Assembly (NCBI GenBank): GCA_903928955.1 | Contig: CAIYTD010000029.1 | Location: 1 to 26,645 of the forward strand | Origin: Oligoflexia bacterium | GTDB taxonomy: Bacteria; Bdellovibrionota; UBA1018 | Direction of reading: 5' to 3' | DNA: 26,645 bases | Translations under genes and position numbers: made by a program | In this document: positions 7,850 through 15,550 of the stretch, piece by piece | Numbering within the stretch: position 1 is the first letter of the stretch | Layout of the letters: each line of letters begins with the position of its first letter | Notes under the pieces: model-generated | What the model was told of the DNA's origin: nothing | Database searches by the model: none | The model's input: only the letters and a program-made list of their open reading frames with translations

Positions 7850-8899
7850 CTAGTAGGCCGTCACTGAAAGTCTCTGCAAAATATCCAGCTGCTGTTCTAA
7901 ATCGTCGACTTCTCTGCTCCAATAGGGATGTAAACCAAATTGAGGAAAAGCGAGAGGAAAAGCAGGATCATCCCACCGCCGAGCAATCCAAGCCGTATAA
8001 TGGATAAACCGAAGGGCACGAAGGAGTTCAATAAAACGGAGCGAAGACAAATCAAAATGGCGAAACTCCTGATAGCCCTCCAGCAAAACTTGCCTCTGTC
8101 GAAGTGATTCTGGATCACGTCCCGGGACAAGTAACCAAATATCCTGAACTGCAGGCCCCAATACCATATCATCAAAATCCAAAAAAAACGGACCAGACTC
8201 ATTCCAAAGTAAATTACCTAAGTGGCAATCCCCATGAATTCTCTGAAATTTCAAAGACTCAAACGCACTTTCTGTCAATTCTACTATTTTTTCAACAACA
8301 GATTGATATCTATTTTGAAAATCCACAGGAATCCAATTACCTTTGATTAAAAACTCGAGAGGATCCCGACCATAAGTTTGAGGATCTATTCGAACTCGAT
8401 CACGACTTTTTTTTGAAGCCCCTACATTATGCATTCGACCTAAAAGTCGACCGACTCGGATCAACTGATCATCGGACAGCTCATCCGGGGCGCGTCCGCC
8501 TACTTTTGGAAAAAGAGCATACCAAATACCACTGCCTCGAGTAGAATGGAGTGTTTGCCCCGAAGGAAAAGCAAGGGGTGCAACAGCAGAAATTTCCTCT
8601 TGCACCAAATCAGCTAGAAATGCATGCTCTTCCATGATTTGACTATAAGTCCATCTTCCTGGCCGATAAAACTTCACAATTCTCCGATTTTCAGAGAAAT
8701 GTTTTAATGAATTTTTTTCAAATAAATGGGGTAAAGATTCAACTCCTTCTAGATCGAGCTCAACATCATAAACTCGATTTTCAAAGCTATTTAAAGCAAT
8801 ACACCTTCCCGTGCAGCGCAGCCCGGAAGCCTCTACTGCCTCAAGCACTCGATCAGGAGTTAATTCAAAGAAAAAACCCTTATCGATTTGCATCTTCAT
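7850..8899 (-). CDS. srkA: SrkA/YihE-like stress response Ser/Thr kinase
   Basis: The product is 349 residues and matches the YihE/SrkA group of the aminoglycoside-phosphotransferase kinase fold. The N-terminus FELTPDRVLEAVEASGLRCTG and SFENRVYDVEL are typical of the group. The catalytic loop is HGDCHLGN at 222-229 and the metal-binding DFDD is at 241-244. YWS and Trp-rich elements near the C-terminus also fit. In E. coli the kinase protects stressed cells from programmed death and lies beside dsbA; here it lies upstream of aspS instead. Its ATG at 8899 (or the one at 8893) lies within the end of the HNH gene, so translation is likely coupled. E. coli SrkA is about 328 residues. Confidence 0.9.
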   Translation of the reverse strand: MKMQIDKGFFFELTPDRVLEAVEASGLRCTGRCIALNSFENRVYDVELDLEGVESLPHLFEKNSLKHFSENRRIVKFYRPGRWTYSQIMEEHAFLADLVQEEISAVAPLAFPSGQTLHSTRGSGIWYALFPKVGGRAPDELSDDQLIRVGRLLGRMHNVGASKKSRDRVRIDPQTYGRDPLEFLIKGNWIPVDFQNRYQSVVEKIVELTESAFESLKFQRIHGDCHLGNLLWNESGPFFLDFDDMVLGPAVQDIWLLVPGRDPESLRQRQVLLEGYQEFRHFDLSSLRFIELLRALRFIHYTAWIARRWDDPAFPLAFPQFGLHPYWSREVDDLEQQLDILQRLSVTAY

Positions 8900-9218
8900 C
8901 CCCAGTCTTTTGAGTCATTTGTGAGATCTGATTTAAGAGCTGATCCACAGGCGTATGAAGCTTTTTCTGCTGATTACAAGGAGGGCAGGCAGGCACAACA
9001 TTTCCACGACGACTTCTCCCTCCTCGTGCTAATGGAACAATATGATCTAAAGTAAGTTGAGAGGGTAAAAATTTTTTTTGACAATAATAACAGAGACTCT
9101 TTTGAATCTGAAGAAACCACCACTGAGATTTCTTTAATTTTCTCGCTTGATCGCGCTCTTTTTTTATCCTTTTAGGATCTGAAAATTCTTCATTAAGGAT
9201 ATAATAAGGGTCAGACAT
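8880..9218 (-). CDS. Small HNH endonuclease
   Basis: This 112-residue protein has an HNH nuclease domain flanked by zinc-type cysteine pairs. The first pair is C43/C46 (CYYC). LDHIVPLARGG follows with the catalytic Asp-His at 58-59, then N73 in GNVVPACPPCN with the second pair C78/C81. The N-terminus is basic and charged (KRIKKERDQARKLKK). Stand-alone HNH proteins of this size occur in mobile elements but also as housekeeping genes in many bacteria. Here it leads the srkA-aspS-glpD cluster and overlaps srkA by 20 bases. No Shine-Dalgarno sequence is visible before the ATG. Its substrate is unknown. Confidence 0.85.
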   Translation of the reverse strand: MSDPYYILNEEFSDPKRIKKERDQARKLKKSQWWFLQIQKSLCYYCQKKFLPSQLTLDHIVPLARGGRSRRGNVVPACPPCNQQKKLHTPVDQLLNQISQMTQKTGDEDANR

Positions 9219-9228
9219 AAGTAACGCT

Positions 9229-9257
9229 GTTCATACCACGTCTGCAAAAATCGCTCA
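9229..9257 (-). promoter_or_regulatory. Possible promoter for the HNH-srkA-aspS-glpD cluster
   Basis: On the minus strand TTGAGC and TATGAA are separated by 17 bases, each matching four of six bases of the sigma70 consensus. The -10 box ends 11 bases before the ATG at 9218, so the 5' leader would be only a few bases long, which fits the missing Shine-Dalgarno sequence. This is weak and rests on spacing and position. Confidence 0.35.
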
Positions 9258-9282
9258 ACCTACAAGGCTACTCGGAATTTTC

Positions 9283-9311
9283 TTGTCACCCTGGAACCGA
9301 CACCCTATTAC
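9283..9311 (+). promoter_or_regulatory. Promoter for the MepA-like gene, probably leaderless
   Basis: TTGTCA (9283-9288) and TATTAC (9306-9311) are separated by exactly 17 bases. The GTG start codon at 9318 begins six bases after the -10 box, where transcription itself would be expected to start. No usable Shine-Dalgarno sequence fits. Confidence 0.5.
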
Positions 9312-9317
9312 TCTAAG

Positions 9318-10322
9318 GTGTTTTTATTTTGGATTTGGATATTTCAGCTATTACTAGTTCAAGCAGAGCCACGTATCATGAACCCCCTTCCTATGTTTCC
9401 ACCCTGCTCGCCCGAATCCCCTACCCTAGACAGGCCGACTACTTTTGAGCCATCACACTATTTTTGCGAAAAATGGAACCCAGATTTTACTTTTAATGGT
9501 CGTAAATGCTGTAGCCTACCTCCTCTCCGAGGAAAACGAAAACGAAAATTAAATCGCTGTTCACCCCAACGCACAAAAAAAACTTATTGCGAAGAAATGA
9601 CTCAAGAGCAAAAAGAATACTCGGATGCTGCGTCAAAAGGAAAACTGGGCGATCTCCTTTATTTTTTAACAGAAAAAATAGGCCAATCAGGGGACCAGGC
9701 CTATTGCACAGTCAATACTGGCTTCCTAGCTCATGGAAGGCAGATTATTTCGACTCAAGAAAATAGACTTTTCATTCGATCACCCGATCGCTGCCTAAAT
9801 TTTGGTACAGACGCTATGGCAGCTATGTTGGAATGGCTAGGAAGAGAAATAAAAATCCATTTTACAGGAGTTCAAAATATCAATGTACGCCTGATGATCG
9901 GAGATGTTGCAGCTCCTCGAGGAGGCTGTCTCTATGGAAGATCTGGCAGAAGGGGTCACTCCTCACATACTTCCGGTCAGGATGCTGACATAGGCTTCAT
10001 TCTTCCAAAAACGAATCTGCACTATCCACCTACCCAATTTACACGCCGTCTTGATTTAGAAGCGAATTGGTGGTTTTTAAAAAAAGTTTTTTCAAATCCC
10101 TATGCTTGTATAAAAATCATATTTCTGGATCGACATCATATTCATTTACTCGCTCAATATGCTCGTAATGATCCTGATTGGAATACCTATCGCCGTTTCA
10201 TTCGACATATGCCAGGCCATCAAAACCATTTTCACATAAGAATTGGAAATGGCCCTGGAAGTCCCGGTTGCTCTCCCGGATTTAGACCTGAATTAGAATC
10301 TGAAGATAATGCAGATTCATAA
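9318..10322 (+). CDS. Secreted MepA-like (peptidase M74) murein endopeptidase
   Basis: The protein (334 residues) has a short N-terminal hydrophobic segment ending VQA-EP, consistent with a signal peptide and a periplasmic location. The zinc-peptidase motif is HTSGQDADIGF (H217, D222, D224), corresponding to the HxxGxDxD-type motif of MepA/LAS enzymes. The second motif near residues 301-308 is HQNHFHIRI (H304, H306). DRHHIHLLAQ and ARNDPDW also match the M74 pattern. MepA cuts D-Ala-DAP cross-links in peptidoglycan. It is longer than E. coli MepA (274) because of a Cys-rich N-terminal extension (C30, C50, C64, C65, C81, C91) with a very basic stretch at 71-88. The GTG start is chosen for the signal peptide; the next ATG at 9378 would remove it. 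Confidence 0.78.
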   Translation: MFLFWIWIFQLLLVQAEPRIMNPLPMFPPCSPESPTLDRPTTFEPSHYFCEKWNPDFTFNGRKCCSLPPLRGKRKRKLNRCSPQRTKKTYCEEMTQEQKEYSDAASKGKLGDLLYFLTEKIGQSGDQAYCTVNTGFLAHGRQIISTQENRLFIRSPDRCLNFGTDAMAAMLEWLGREIKIHFTGVQNINVRLMIGDVAAPRGGCLYGRSGRRGHSSHTSGQDADIGFILPKTNLHYPPTQFTRRLDLEANWWFLKKVFSNPYACIKIIFLDRHHIHLLAQYARNDPDWNTYRRFIRHMPGHQNHFHIRIGNGPGSPGCSPGFRPELESEDNADS

Positions 10323-10344
10323 TACTGTGGAATAAGGTGCAGAA

Positions 10345-10373
10345 TTGACTTACCTACAGGGTGCCAGTATAAA
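10345..10373 (+). promoter_or_regulatory. Promoter for the ABC-F gene, probably leaderless
   Basis: TTGACT (10345-10350), 17 bases and TATAAA (10368-10373) give ten of twelve sigma70 consensus bases. The ATG at 10379 follows the -10 box by only five bases, so the transcript would begin at or next to the start codon. AGGGTG at 10359-10364 is too far away to be a ribosome site. Confidence 0.6.
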
Positions 10374-10378
10374 CACCT

Positions 10379-12001
10379 ATGATTCATTTTACCCAAGTAT
10401 CTAAACAATATGGCTCCCAAGTTCTATTTAAAGATGCCAGTTTTCAAGTTTCTCCCCAAGATAAAATTGGCTTAGTAGGACCTAATGGAGCAGGTAAAAC
10501 GACTGTTTTTCGTTTGATTATGCGGGAAGAAAACCCAGATGGAGGCGAAATTAGCCTCGCAGATCGATTTATTGTTGGCTATTTTTCTCAAACCGTAGGC
10601 GAAATGAAAGGCCGATCCGCTCTGGAAGAAGTAAAATCAGGCGCTGGCCGCGTTTCCCACCTCGCAAATGAACTGAACCGAATGGAGCAAGAACTGCAAA
10701 ATTCGTCCGACTCTCCTCTCTCCGACGAAGCAATGAATAAATTGCTCGAGAGGTATGGAGATGCCCAGCTAGAATTTGAGCAACGAGGCGGATATGATTT
10801 AGATTCAAGAGCTAAAACCGTGCTAACCGGTCTAGGCATTGGTCCAGCCGACTACGATCGTCCTGTGGAAACTTTCAGCGGTGGATGGAAAATGAGAATT
10901 GCTCTAGCTAAAATTCTCACTTTGAGCCCCGACATTCTTTTAATGGACGAGCCCACGAACCATCTCGATCTGGAATCGATCCTCTGGCTAGAAGAATGGC
11001 TCATTGGATTCAAGGGCGCAGTAGTCATGACCAGCCATGATCGCGAATTTATGAATCGGATTGTCTCCCGAATCATTGAAGTGGCACAGAAAAGCATTAC
11101 ACCCTACAGCGGCAACTATGAATTCTATTTAAAAGAGCGAGCTATTAGAAAAGATCAACTTCTCGCAGCACACCAAAAGCAACAAGAAATGCTCGCTAAA
11201 GAAGAAGAATTTATTGCTCGATTTGCAGCACGTGCCTCCCATGCCGCCCAAGTTCAATCTCGAGTGAAAAAATTAGATAAAATTGAAAGAATTGAAATCC
11301 CAGCCGAAGAAAAGACAATCCATTTTGATTTTCCAACTCCTCCGCGAAGTGGAAATGACGTCATTAAAATGGAAAATTTAGCCAAAACATGGAGCCTTCC
11401 TGATGGAGCGACTCAACGCGTTTTTAGCGGTGTAAGCGGAATGGTACGACGTCTCGATAAAATTGCAGTTATTGGAGTCAACGGAGCTGGAAAGTCCACC
11501 TTTTTAAAAGTAGTTTGCAATCAAACAGATCCGACAGAAGGAACTACAGCCCTTGGGGCAAACGTCAAGGTAGGATATTTTAGCCAACACTCTTTGGAAG
11601 TTTTAAATCCAGAAAAAACAATTTATGAGGAAGTTTATGATCGCATTCCTCATGCAAGCATTGGCTTTGTTAGAAACCTTCTAGGTGCATTTCTTTTCAG
11701 TGGAGACGATGTTTATAAAAAAATATCCGTACTCTCAGGAGGAGAAAAAAGCCGGGTAGTCCTGGCCACAATTCTTGCTCAACCCGTCAATCTTCTCATT
11801 TTGGATGAACCTACAAACCACTTAGATATTCGTTCTCGTGAAGTTCTTCTCAAAGCCATTCAAAATTTTGATGGCACTGTCCTTCTAGTCAGCCATGACC
11901 GCCATTTTCTCAAGTCCATCGCAACACGCGTTTTTGAAGTAGATCAGGGAGAACTTCGCGCTTATGAGGGCAGTTACGAGCATTTTTTGTCAAAAGTGTA
12001 A
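10379..12001 (+). CDS. ABC-F family ATPase (ribosome-associated type)
   Basis: The product is 540 residues with two ABC domains and no membrane segments, the layout of ABC-F proteins that act on ribosomes (EttA, Uup, YbiT, YheS group). Domain 1 has Walker A GPNGAGKTT at about 34-42, the signature FSGGWKMR near 166 and LLMDEPTNHLDLES. Domain 2 has GVNGAGKST near 366, LSGGEKSR near 452 and LLILDEPTNHLDIRS. A charged helical linker lies between them (KERAIRKDQLLAAHQKQQEM), as expected. Which subfamily it belongs to cannot be told by eye. It appears to have its own promoter and is probably transcribed alone. Confidence 0.93.
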   Translation: MIHFTQVSKQYGSQVLFKDASFQVSPQDKIGLVGPNGAGKTTVFRLIMREENPDGGEISLADRFIVGYFSQTVGEMKGRSALEEVKSGAGRVSHLANELNRMEQELQNSSDSPLSDEAMNKLLERYGDAQLEFEQRGGYDLDSRAKTVLTGLGIGPADYDRPVETFSGGWKMRIALAKILTLSPDILLMDEPTNHLDLESILWLEEWLIGFKGAVVMTSHDREFMNRIVSRIIEVAQKSITPYSGNYEFYLKERAIRKDQLLAAHQKQQEMLAKEEEFIARFAARASHAAQVQSRVKKLDKIERIEIPAEEKTIHFDFPTPPRSGNDVIKMENLAKTWSLPDGATQRVFSGVSGMVRRLDKIAVIGVNGAGKSTFLKVVCNQTDPTEGTTALGANVKVGYFSQHSLEVLNPEKTIYEEVYDRIPHASIGFVRNLLGAFLFSGDDVYKKISVLSGGEKSRVVLATILAQPVNLLILDEPTNHLDIRSREVLLKAIQNFDGTVLLVSHDRHFLKSIATRVFEVDQGELRAYEGSYEHFLSKV

Positions 12002-12064
12002 ATTTTTTCTCCAGCGCCTATCTCTCTTACAGTACTTTTACATCCCCTTTCTTATTCCAAGGGC

Positions 12065-12961
12065 ATGATACGCCTTATGCAGAAAAATCAAATCCATTGG
12101 CTCAAAAGTATTCCTTTCTTCACAATTCATATTTCCATCATCGCTGCTTTTTTTATCCCCTTTCACTGGAAGTTAGTGACTCTCTGCATAGCAAGCTACT
12201 CACTGAGAATGTTCGGAATAACAGCTGGATATCATAGATATTTTTCTCATAGATCTTACAAAATGGGGAGAATACCACAATTTCTTTTAGCATGGTTAGG
12301 GAGCACTTCTGTCCAAAAAGGTGTTTTGTGGTGGTCGGCCCACCATCGGCATCATCACCGCTACTCGGATTTACCAAACGATATTCACTCCCCTATTCAA
12401 AGTGGATTTTGGTGGTCCCATTTAGGCTGGGTTCTCTGCAGTAAATACGATGAAACTCAATGGGAACAAATTCAAGATCTGGCGAAATACCCCGAACTAC
12501 GCTGGATCAATCGCTATTACCTTCTGCCAGGAATCCTTTACGCCATGATCCTATTTATATGGGGTGGGTGGGGCGCCTTCATCTGGGGATTCGCTATCAG
12601 CACCGTCCTCCTCTGGCATGGAACGTTTACCATTAATTCCCTGTCACATGTTTTTGGATGCAGGCGTTATGCTACTACAGACACGAGTCGCAATAACCTA
12701 TTTTTAGCGCTTATTACACTTGGTGAAGGTTGGCATAATAACCATCATTGCTATATGAGTAGTACGCGGCAGGGCTTTTTTTGGTGGGAAATTGATGTCA
12801 GTTACTATGTACTTCGACTTTTGTCTTGGATAGGTATCATTGGAGAATTAAGGGCTCCCCCCCTCCATCTTCTCCATACTAAACTTCTAAAACCATTCCC
12901 TCGTAACCAAAAGCCCAATCGACAGACTCCAGATGCGGAAGAGCTTCTTGAGCGTGCGTAA
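12065..12961 (+). CDS. Fatty acid desaturase (acyl-CoA delta-9 type)
   Basis: This membrane enzyme of 298 residues has the three histidine boxes of the delta-9 desaturase family that bind the di-iron centre. They are HRYFSH at 57-62, HHRHH starting at 93, and WHNNHH at 223-228. Hydrophobic segments lie around 15-60, 170-205 and near 235-255. It would place a cis double bond in membrane fatty acids with oxygen and an electron donor, which implies an aerobic life style. Its start is ambiguous: ATG at 12065 follows AAGGGC closely, while another ATG lies at 12077. Its last 83 bases overlap the 3' end of the converging MBL gene. Confidence 0.9.
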   Translation: MIRLMQKNQIHWLKSIPFFTIHISIIAAFFIPFHWKLVTLCIASYSLRMFGITAGYHRYFSHRSYKMGRIPQFLLAWLGSTSVQKGVLWWSAHHRHHHRYSDLPNDIHSPIQSGFWWSHLGWVLCSKYDETQWEQIQDLAKYPELRWINRYYLLPGILYAMILFIWGGWGAFIWGFAISTVLLWHGTFTINSLSHVFGCRRYATTDTSRNNLFLALITLGEGWHNNHHCYMSSTRQGFFWWEIDVSYYVLRLLSWIGIIGELRAPPLHLLHTKLLKPFPRNQKPNRQTPDAEELLERA

Positions 12962-13910
12962 AGAGTTTCTGATAATATCTGAGGGTTTGATCCTCTGCGG
13001 CAGCAATCATAGCATTGGAAGCGGCTGGATCATGATGTATAAAAATCACGCGCTTAATCCCCTCTCTCATTGCAATATCTAACCCGAGAGGAGCAGCCGC
13101 ATGCCCCCAGTTTGCCTTTTCAATTGCTTCCGAAAGGGTATATTGAGCATCAAAAAGCATGAGATCGACGTTTTGATAAAGAGGGAGATCAAGCCCTAAT
13201 TCTTCCCGGGTTGTACGAATGCACTCTGTATCGACACAATGAGCATACACCCTTCCTCCTTGCTCCATCCTAAATCCCCAGCAAGGGTCTGGGTGATCCA
13301 ATTGATAAGGAGTAACCGCAATATCGTTGATATAAAAGGTCTCACGAGGTTTCAACGTATGGTACTGGATTTGAGAGTTCACCTTCCGAAGTGGGACTGG
13401 AAAATAAGGCTTTTTAAATAAAGTTCGGAATACTTTTTTCAAATCTGGCTGAACAGAATAAACATGAATTTTATTCCCAGGAATAAAAAGGGGCGCAAAA
13501 AAAGGCAACCCCATTAAATGATCCCAATGAAAATGAGTAAATAAAATATGAATTTCACCTAGTCCACGACCGCTAGGTCCTTTCAACATTTCTTGCCCAA
13601 GCACTCGAAGGCCACTTCCCCCATCAATAATAATTTGCTGGTGAGGAGAGTTTACTTCAACGCAGGGAGTATGCCCCCCATATCCACCGAGTTGATAACG
13701 GGGAATTTGAGATAAAAACAATTCAACATCTCGTTTATCACTCTTTACCTGATTATTTTGATAAATAAATTGTTCGAACAAGCACCGAATATGACTCTCC
13801 AATTCGATGGGAGTAAAAGGCGTAGGAAGAGACCCCCTCGCTCCCCAGATCTGAATGCGAAGAGAATCCGATTTTTTTCCTGCAAGAACTTGACTTTTTT
13901 GTCGATTCAT
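12879..13910 (-). CDS. MBL-fold metallo-hydrolase
   Basis: The product is 343 residues with a metallo-beta-lactamase fold. GGHTPCVEV (78-86) and IIDGGSGLRVLG lead to the zinc motif HFHWDH at 126-131, followed by LMGLPFFAP. Later ligands are seen in QLDHPDPCWGFR and in FIHHDPAA. This pattern belongs to a group that includes PhnP-like and cyclic-nucleotide phosphodiesterase-like hydrolases. The substrate cannot be assigned. The ATG at 13910 has AAAGG about 13 bases upstream. Its stop lies inside the desaturase gene, so the two genes overlap tail to tail by 83 bases. Confidence 0.85.
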   Translation of the reverse strand: MNRQKSQVLAGKKSDSLRIQIWGARGSLPTPFTPIELESHIRCLFEQFIYQNNQVKSDKRDVELFLSQIPRYQLGGYGGHTPCVEVNSPHQQIIIDGGSGLRVLGQEMLKGPSGRGLGEIHILFTHFHWDHLMGLPFFAPLFIPGNKIHVYSVQPDLKKVFRTLFKKPYFPVPLRKVNSQIQYHTLKPRETFYINDIAVTPYQLDHPDPCWGFRMEQGGRVYAHCVDTECIRTTREELGLDLPLYQNVDLMLFDAQYTLSEAIEKANWGHAAAPLGLDIAMREGIKRVIFIHHDPAASNAMIAAAEDQTLRYYQKLFTHAQEALPHLESVDWAFGYEGMVLEV

Positions 13911-14028
13911 TGAAATTCGTACCTTTTATAGTACACCATTAAAAATAAATATAAAATCTTTAAAAATTTGAAAGAGACCTTTGATTTGTGCTTGTGAAAT
14001 AAGCGAACTCGCGTTACTAGGAACCACT

Positions 14029-14487
14029 ATGAAACGTGGACGTCCAAAAGGTCGCTCTCGCGACAATCGCTCATTTGGCCCCCTAGGGGATTTAATTCGT
14101 ACTCATCGACTGGGAAAAGGCTTAGGCCTACTTGACCTTGCAAAAGCATGTCAGTGCTCTGTACAGTTCGTGTCCAATATTGAACACGGTCGTGCACCAT
14201 TGCCTTGGGAAAAAGTAGCTCAGCTGGCAAATATTTTGAAGATCTCAGTAGAAGACCTTCAAATTGCCAATCTCACTATTCGGTCCGACTTCAAAAGTTT
14301 TGTCACGACCTCGAAAGGAAAGAAAGGTGCCTACCTTTTAGGACCTGGCAGAATAAACGGAACCGCCTCGGCTGTTGCATTTGCTGCAAAAGACGGACAG
14401 CTTCAAGAAGTGATTCAGAAATATCAAACGGCTTCAGCCGCTTCTCGAAAAAAGTTTTTCCTTGCTGCTTTTGAACTCCTCGAATAG
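14029..14487 (+). CDS. XRE-family helix-turn-helix protein
   Basis: This 152-residue protein starts with a basic tail (MKRGRPKGRSRDNR) and has a Cro/C1-type helix-turn-helix at about 20-75: LGDLIRTHRL, LLDLAKACQCSVQFVSNIE, LANILKISVEDL. A C-terminal region of about 75 residues without a recognisable fold follows. The start at 14029 is chosen because AGGA lies eight bases upstream; an open frame from a TTG at 13981 is less likely. It is divergent from the MBL gene across an A/T-rich 118-base gap. Its target is unknown, although its own promoter region and that of the MBL gene are candidates. Confidence 0.8.
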   Translation: MKRGRPKGRSRDNRSFGPLGDLIRTHRLGKGLGLLDLAKACQCSVQFVSNIEHGRAPLPWEKVAQLANILKISVEDLQIANLTIRSDFKSFVTTSKGKKGAYLLGPGRINGTASAVAFAAKDGQLQEVIQKYQTASAASRKKFFLAAFELLE

Positions 14488-14514
14488 CAATACTAGTCAT
14501 TCAACTCTATAAAA

Positions 14515-14597
14515 GCCTGTTTTAAAAGTAAAACTTGAGTGTGAAGCAATCTACTAATCTAAAAAGCTTCCAACCAAAAGTACTCTTTAAAACAGGC
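14515..14597. repeat. 12-bp inverted repeat, arms 59 bases apart
   Basis: GCCTGTTTTAAA at 14515-14526 is matched perfectly in reverse complement by TTTAAAACAGGC at 14586-14597, with similarity continuing for a few more bases after a 2-base gap. It lies just downstream of the XRE gene. It could be a long-looped RNA structure or the ends of a lost small element. No target-site duplication is visible. Confidence 0.4.
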
Positions 14598-14918
14598 CCT
14601 GAGAATTACTATTATCAAATATGCCGTAAAACTCCTCATCCATTGACGGCCGAGGTATAAGACGTTTACAGCGTAGCTGTCAGATTGTATTTTTCTTCCA
14701 TTAGATTTTTGAAATTCAGATATACGGTCCCAAGAGGAAAAATCATCTTTCCTTGGATAAAATATGTCAAGTAAAGTATCAAAACGTTGAGACTGTGAAA
14801 GTCTAACCTGTTTGAGAATAAATACCATAAGGCAACTCAAGTGTAAAAGAGAAAACTGAAGTCCAAAATTAAGCTTATCTTTCGGAGATCCTGCCAAACG
14901 TCTGTGGTTAATGACCAT
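14559..14918 (-). CDS. Weak hypothetical ORF
   Basis: This open frame of 119 codons lies in the 520-base gap between the XRE gene and folA. In its favour, AGGAG lies ten bases before the ATG and there is a hydrophobic stretch near the C-terminus (FTAYLIIVILRACF). Against it, I recognise no domain, the composition is ordinary, and its 3' end runs into one arm of the inverted repeat. It may be a small membrane protein or a decayed gene. The AGGAG is itself part of an 8-bp hairpin (CTCCTAAA at 14929, TTTAGGAG at 14943), which could hide the ribosome site. The remaining bases of the gap hold nothing I can name. Confidence 0.3.
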   Translation of the reverse strand: MVINHRRLAGSPKDKLNFGLQFSLLHLSCLMVFILKQVRLSQSQRFDTLLDIFYPRKDDFSSWDRISEFQKSNGRKIQSDSYAVNVLYLGRQWMRSFTAYLIIVILRACFKEYFWLEAF

Positions 14919-15008
14919 AGCCGTATAACTCCTAAAAGTTTATTTAGGAGCCTTTTGGGTGTAAAAAGCCCTCACGGGAAATCTCCTTCGTTTACAGAGG
15001 TGAGGACA

Positions 15009-15479
15009 TCAACTATCTAAGATCAGGTAAGTATAGGACAAACCGTTTTCTTCGTATTCTTTTCTCTGAATTTCACGAAAATTCTCTATTAAAAAATCAG
15101 GGAAAAAAACATCCCCTTCAATTTTTTTATGAATCAAGGTTAAGTAAAGACGTTCTACGCGACTCCAAGCTAAACGAAAAATCTCTGCCCCACCTATAAT
15201 AAAGAGTTCCTTATTCTGACAATACTCAATAGCTTTCTCGACAGTAGAGAAAACTTGAGCTCCCTCAACTCGATAATGAGTTTGCCTAGAAATAATCAAG
15301 TTCTCTCGCCCTGGCAAGACTCGACCTATCGACTCAAAAGTCTTTCGCCCCATGAGAATAGAACAACCCATTGTCAATGCCCGAAACCGTTTCAGATCCC
15401 CTGGCAAACGCCAGGGGAGTTGATTTCCCTTTCCTATCACACGATTTTCAGACATTGCCACTACAGCGGAGACCCTCAT
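15009..15479 (-). CDS. folA: Dihydrofolate reductase
   Basis: The enzyme reduces dihydrofolate to tetrahydrofolate with NADPH, regenerating the cofactor consumed by thymidylate synthase. At 156 residues it has the usual length. VIGKGNQLPWRLPGDL (14-29) contains the active-site Asp (D28) and the Met20-loop region. MGRKTFESIGRVLPGR (43-58) and FIIGGAEIF (NADPH site) follow. The ATG at 15479 has AAAGG about eight bases upstream. A thyA gene lies 1.5 kb away on the same strand, separated by two genes on the other strand, so the two are not in one operon here. Confidence 0.95.
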   Translation of the reverse strand: MRVSAVVAMSENRVIGKGNQLPWRLPGDLKRFRALTMGCSILMGRKTFESIGRVLPGRENLIISRQTHYRVEGAQVFSTVEKAIEYCQNKELFIIGGAEIFRLAWSRVERLYLTLIHKKIEGDVFFPDFLIENFREIQRKEYEENGLSYTYLILDS

Positions 15480-15550
15480 ACATCAACCTTTTATGTTAAA
15501 AAACTAGTTTACTTTATCTATCTATTTTTATAGCATAGGCTACGCTTTAC

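Noticed and set aside
8104..8346. Plus-strand 80-codon frame inside srkA
   Set aside because: It lies opposite the catalytic loop region of a clear kinase gene and shows no motif.
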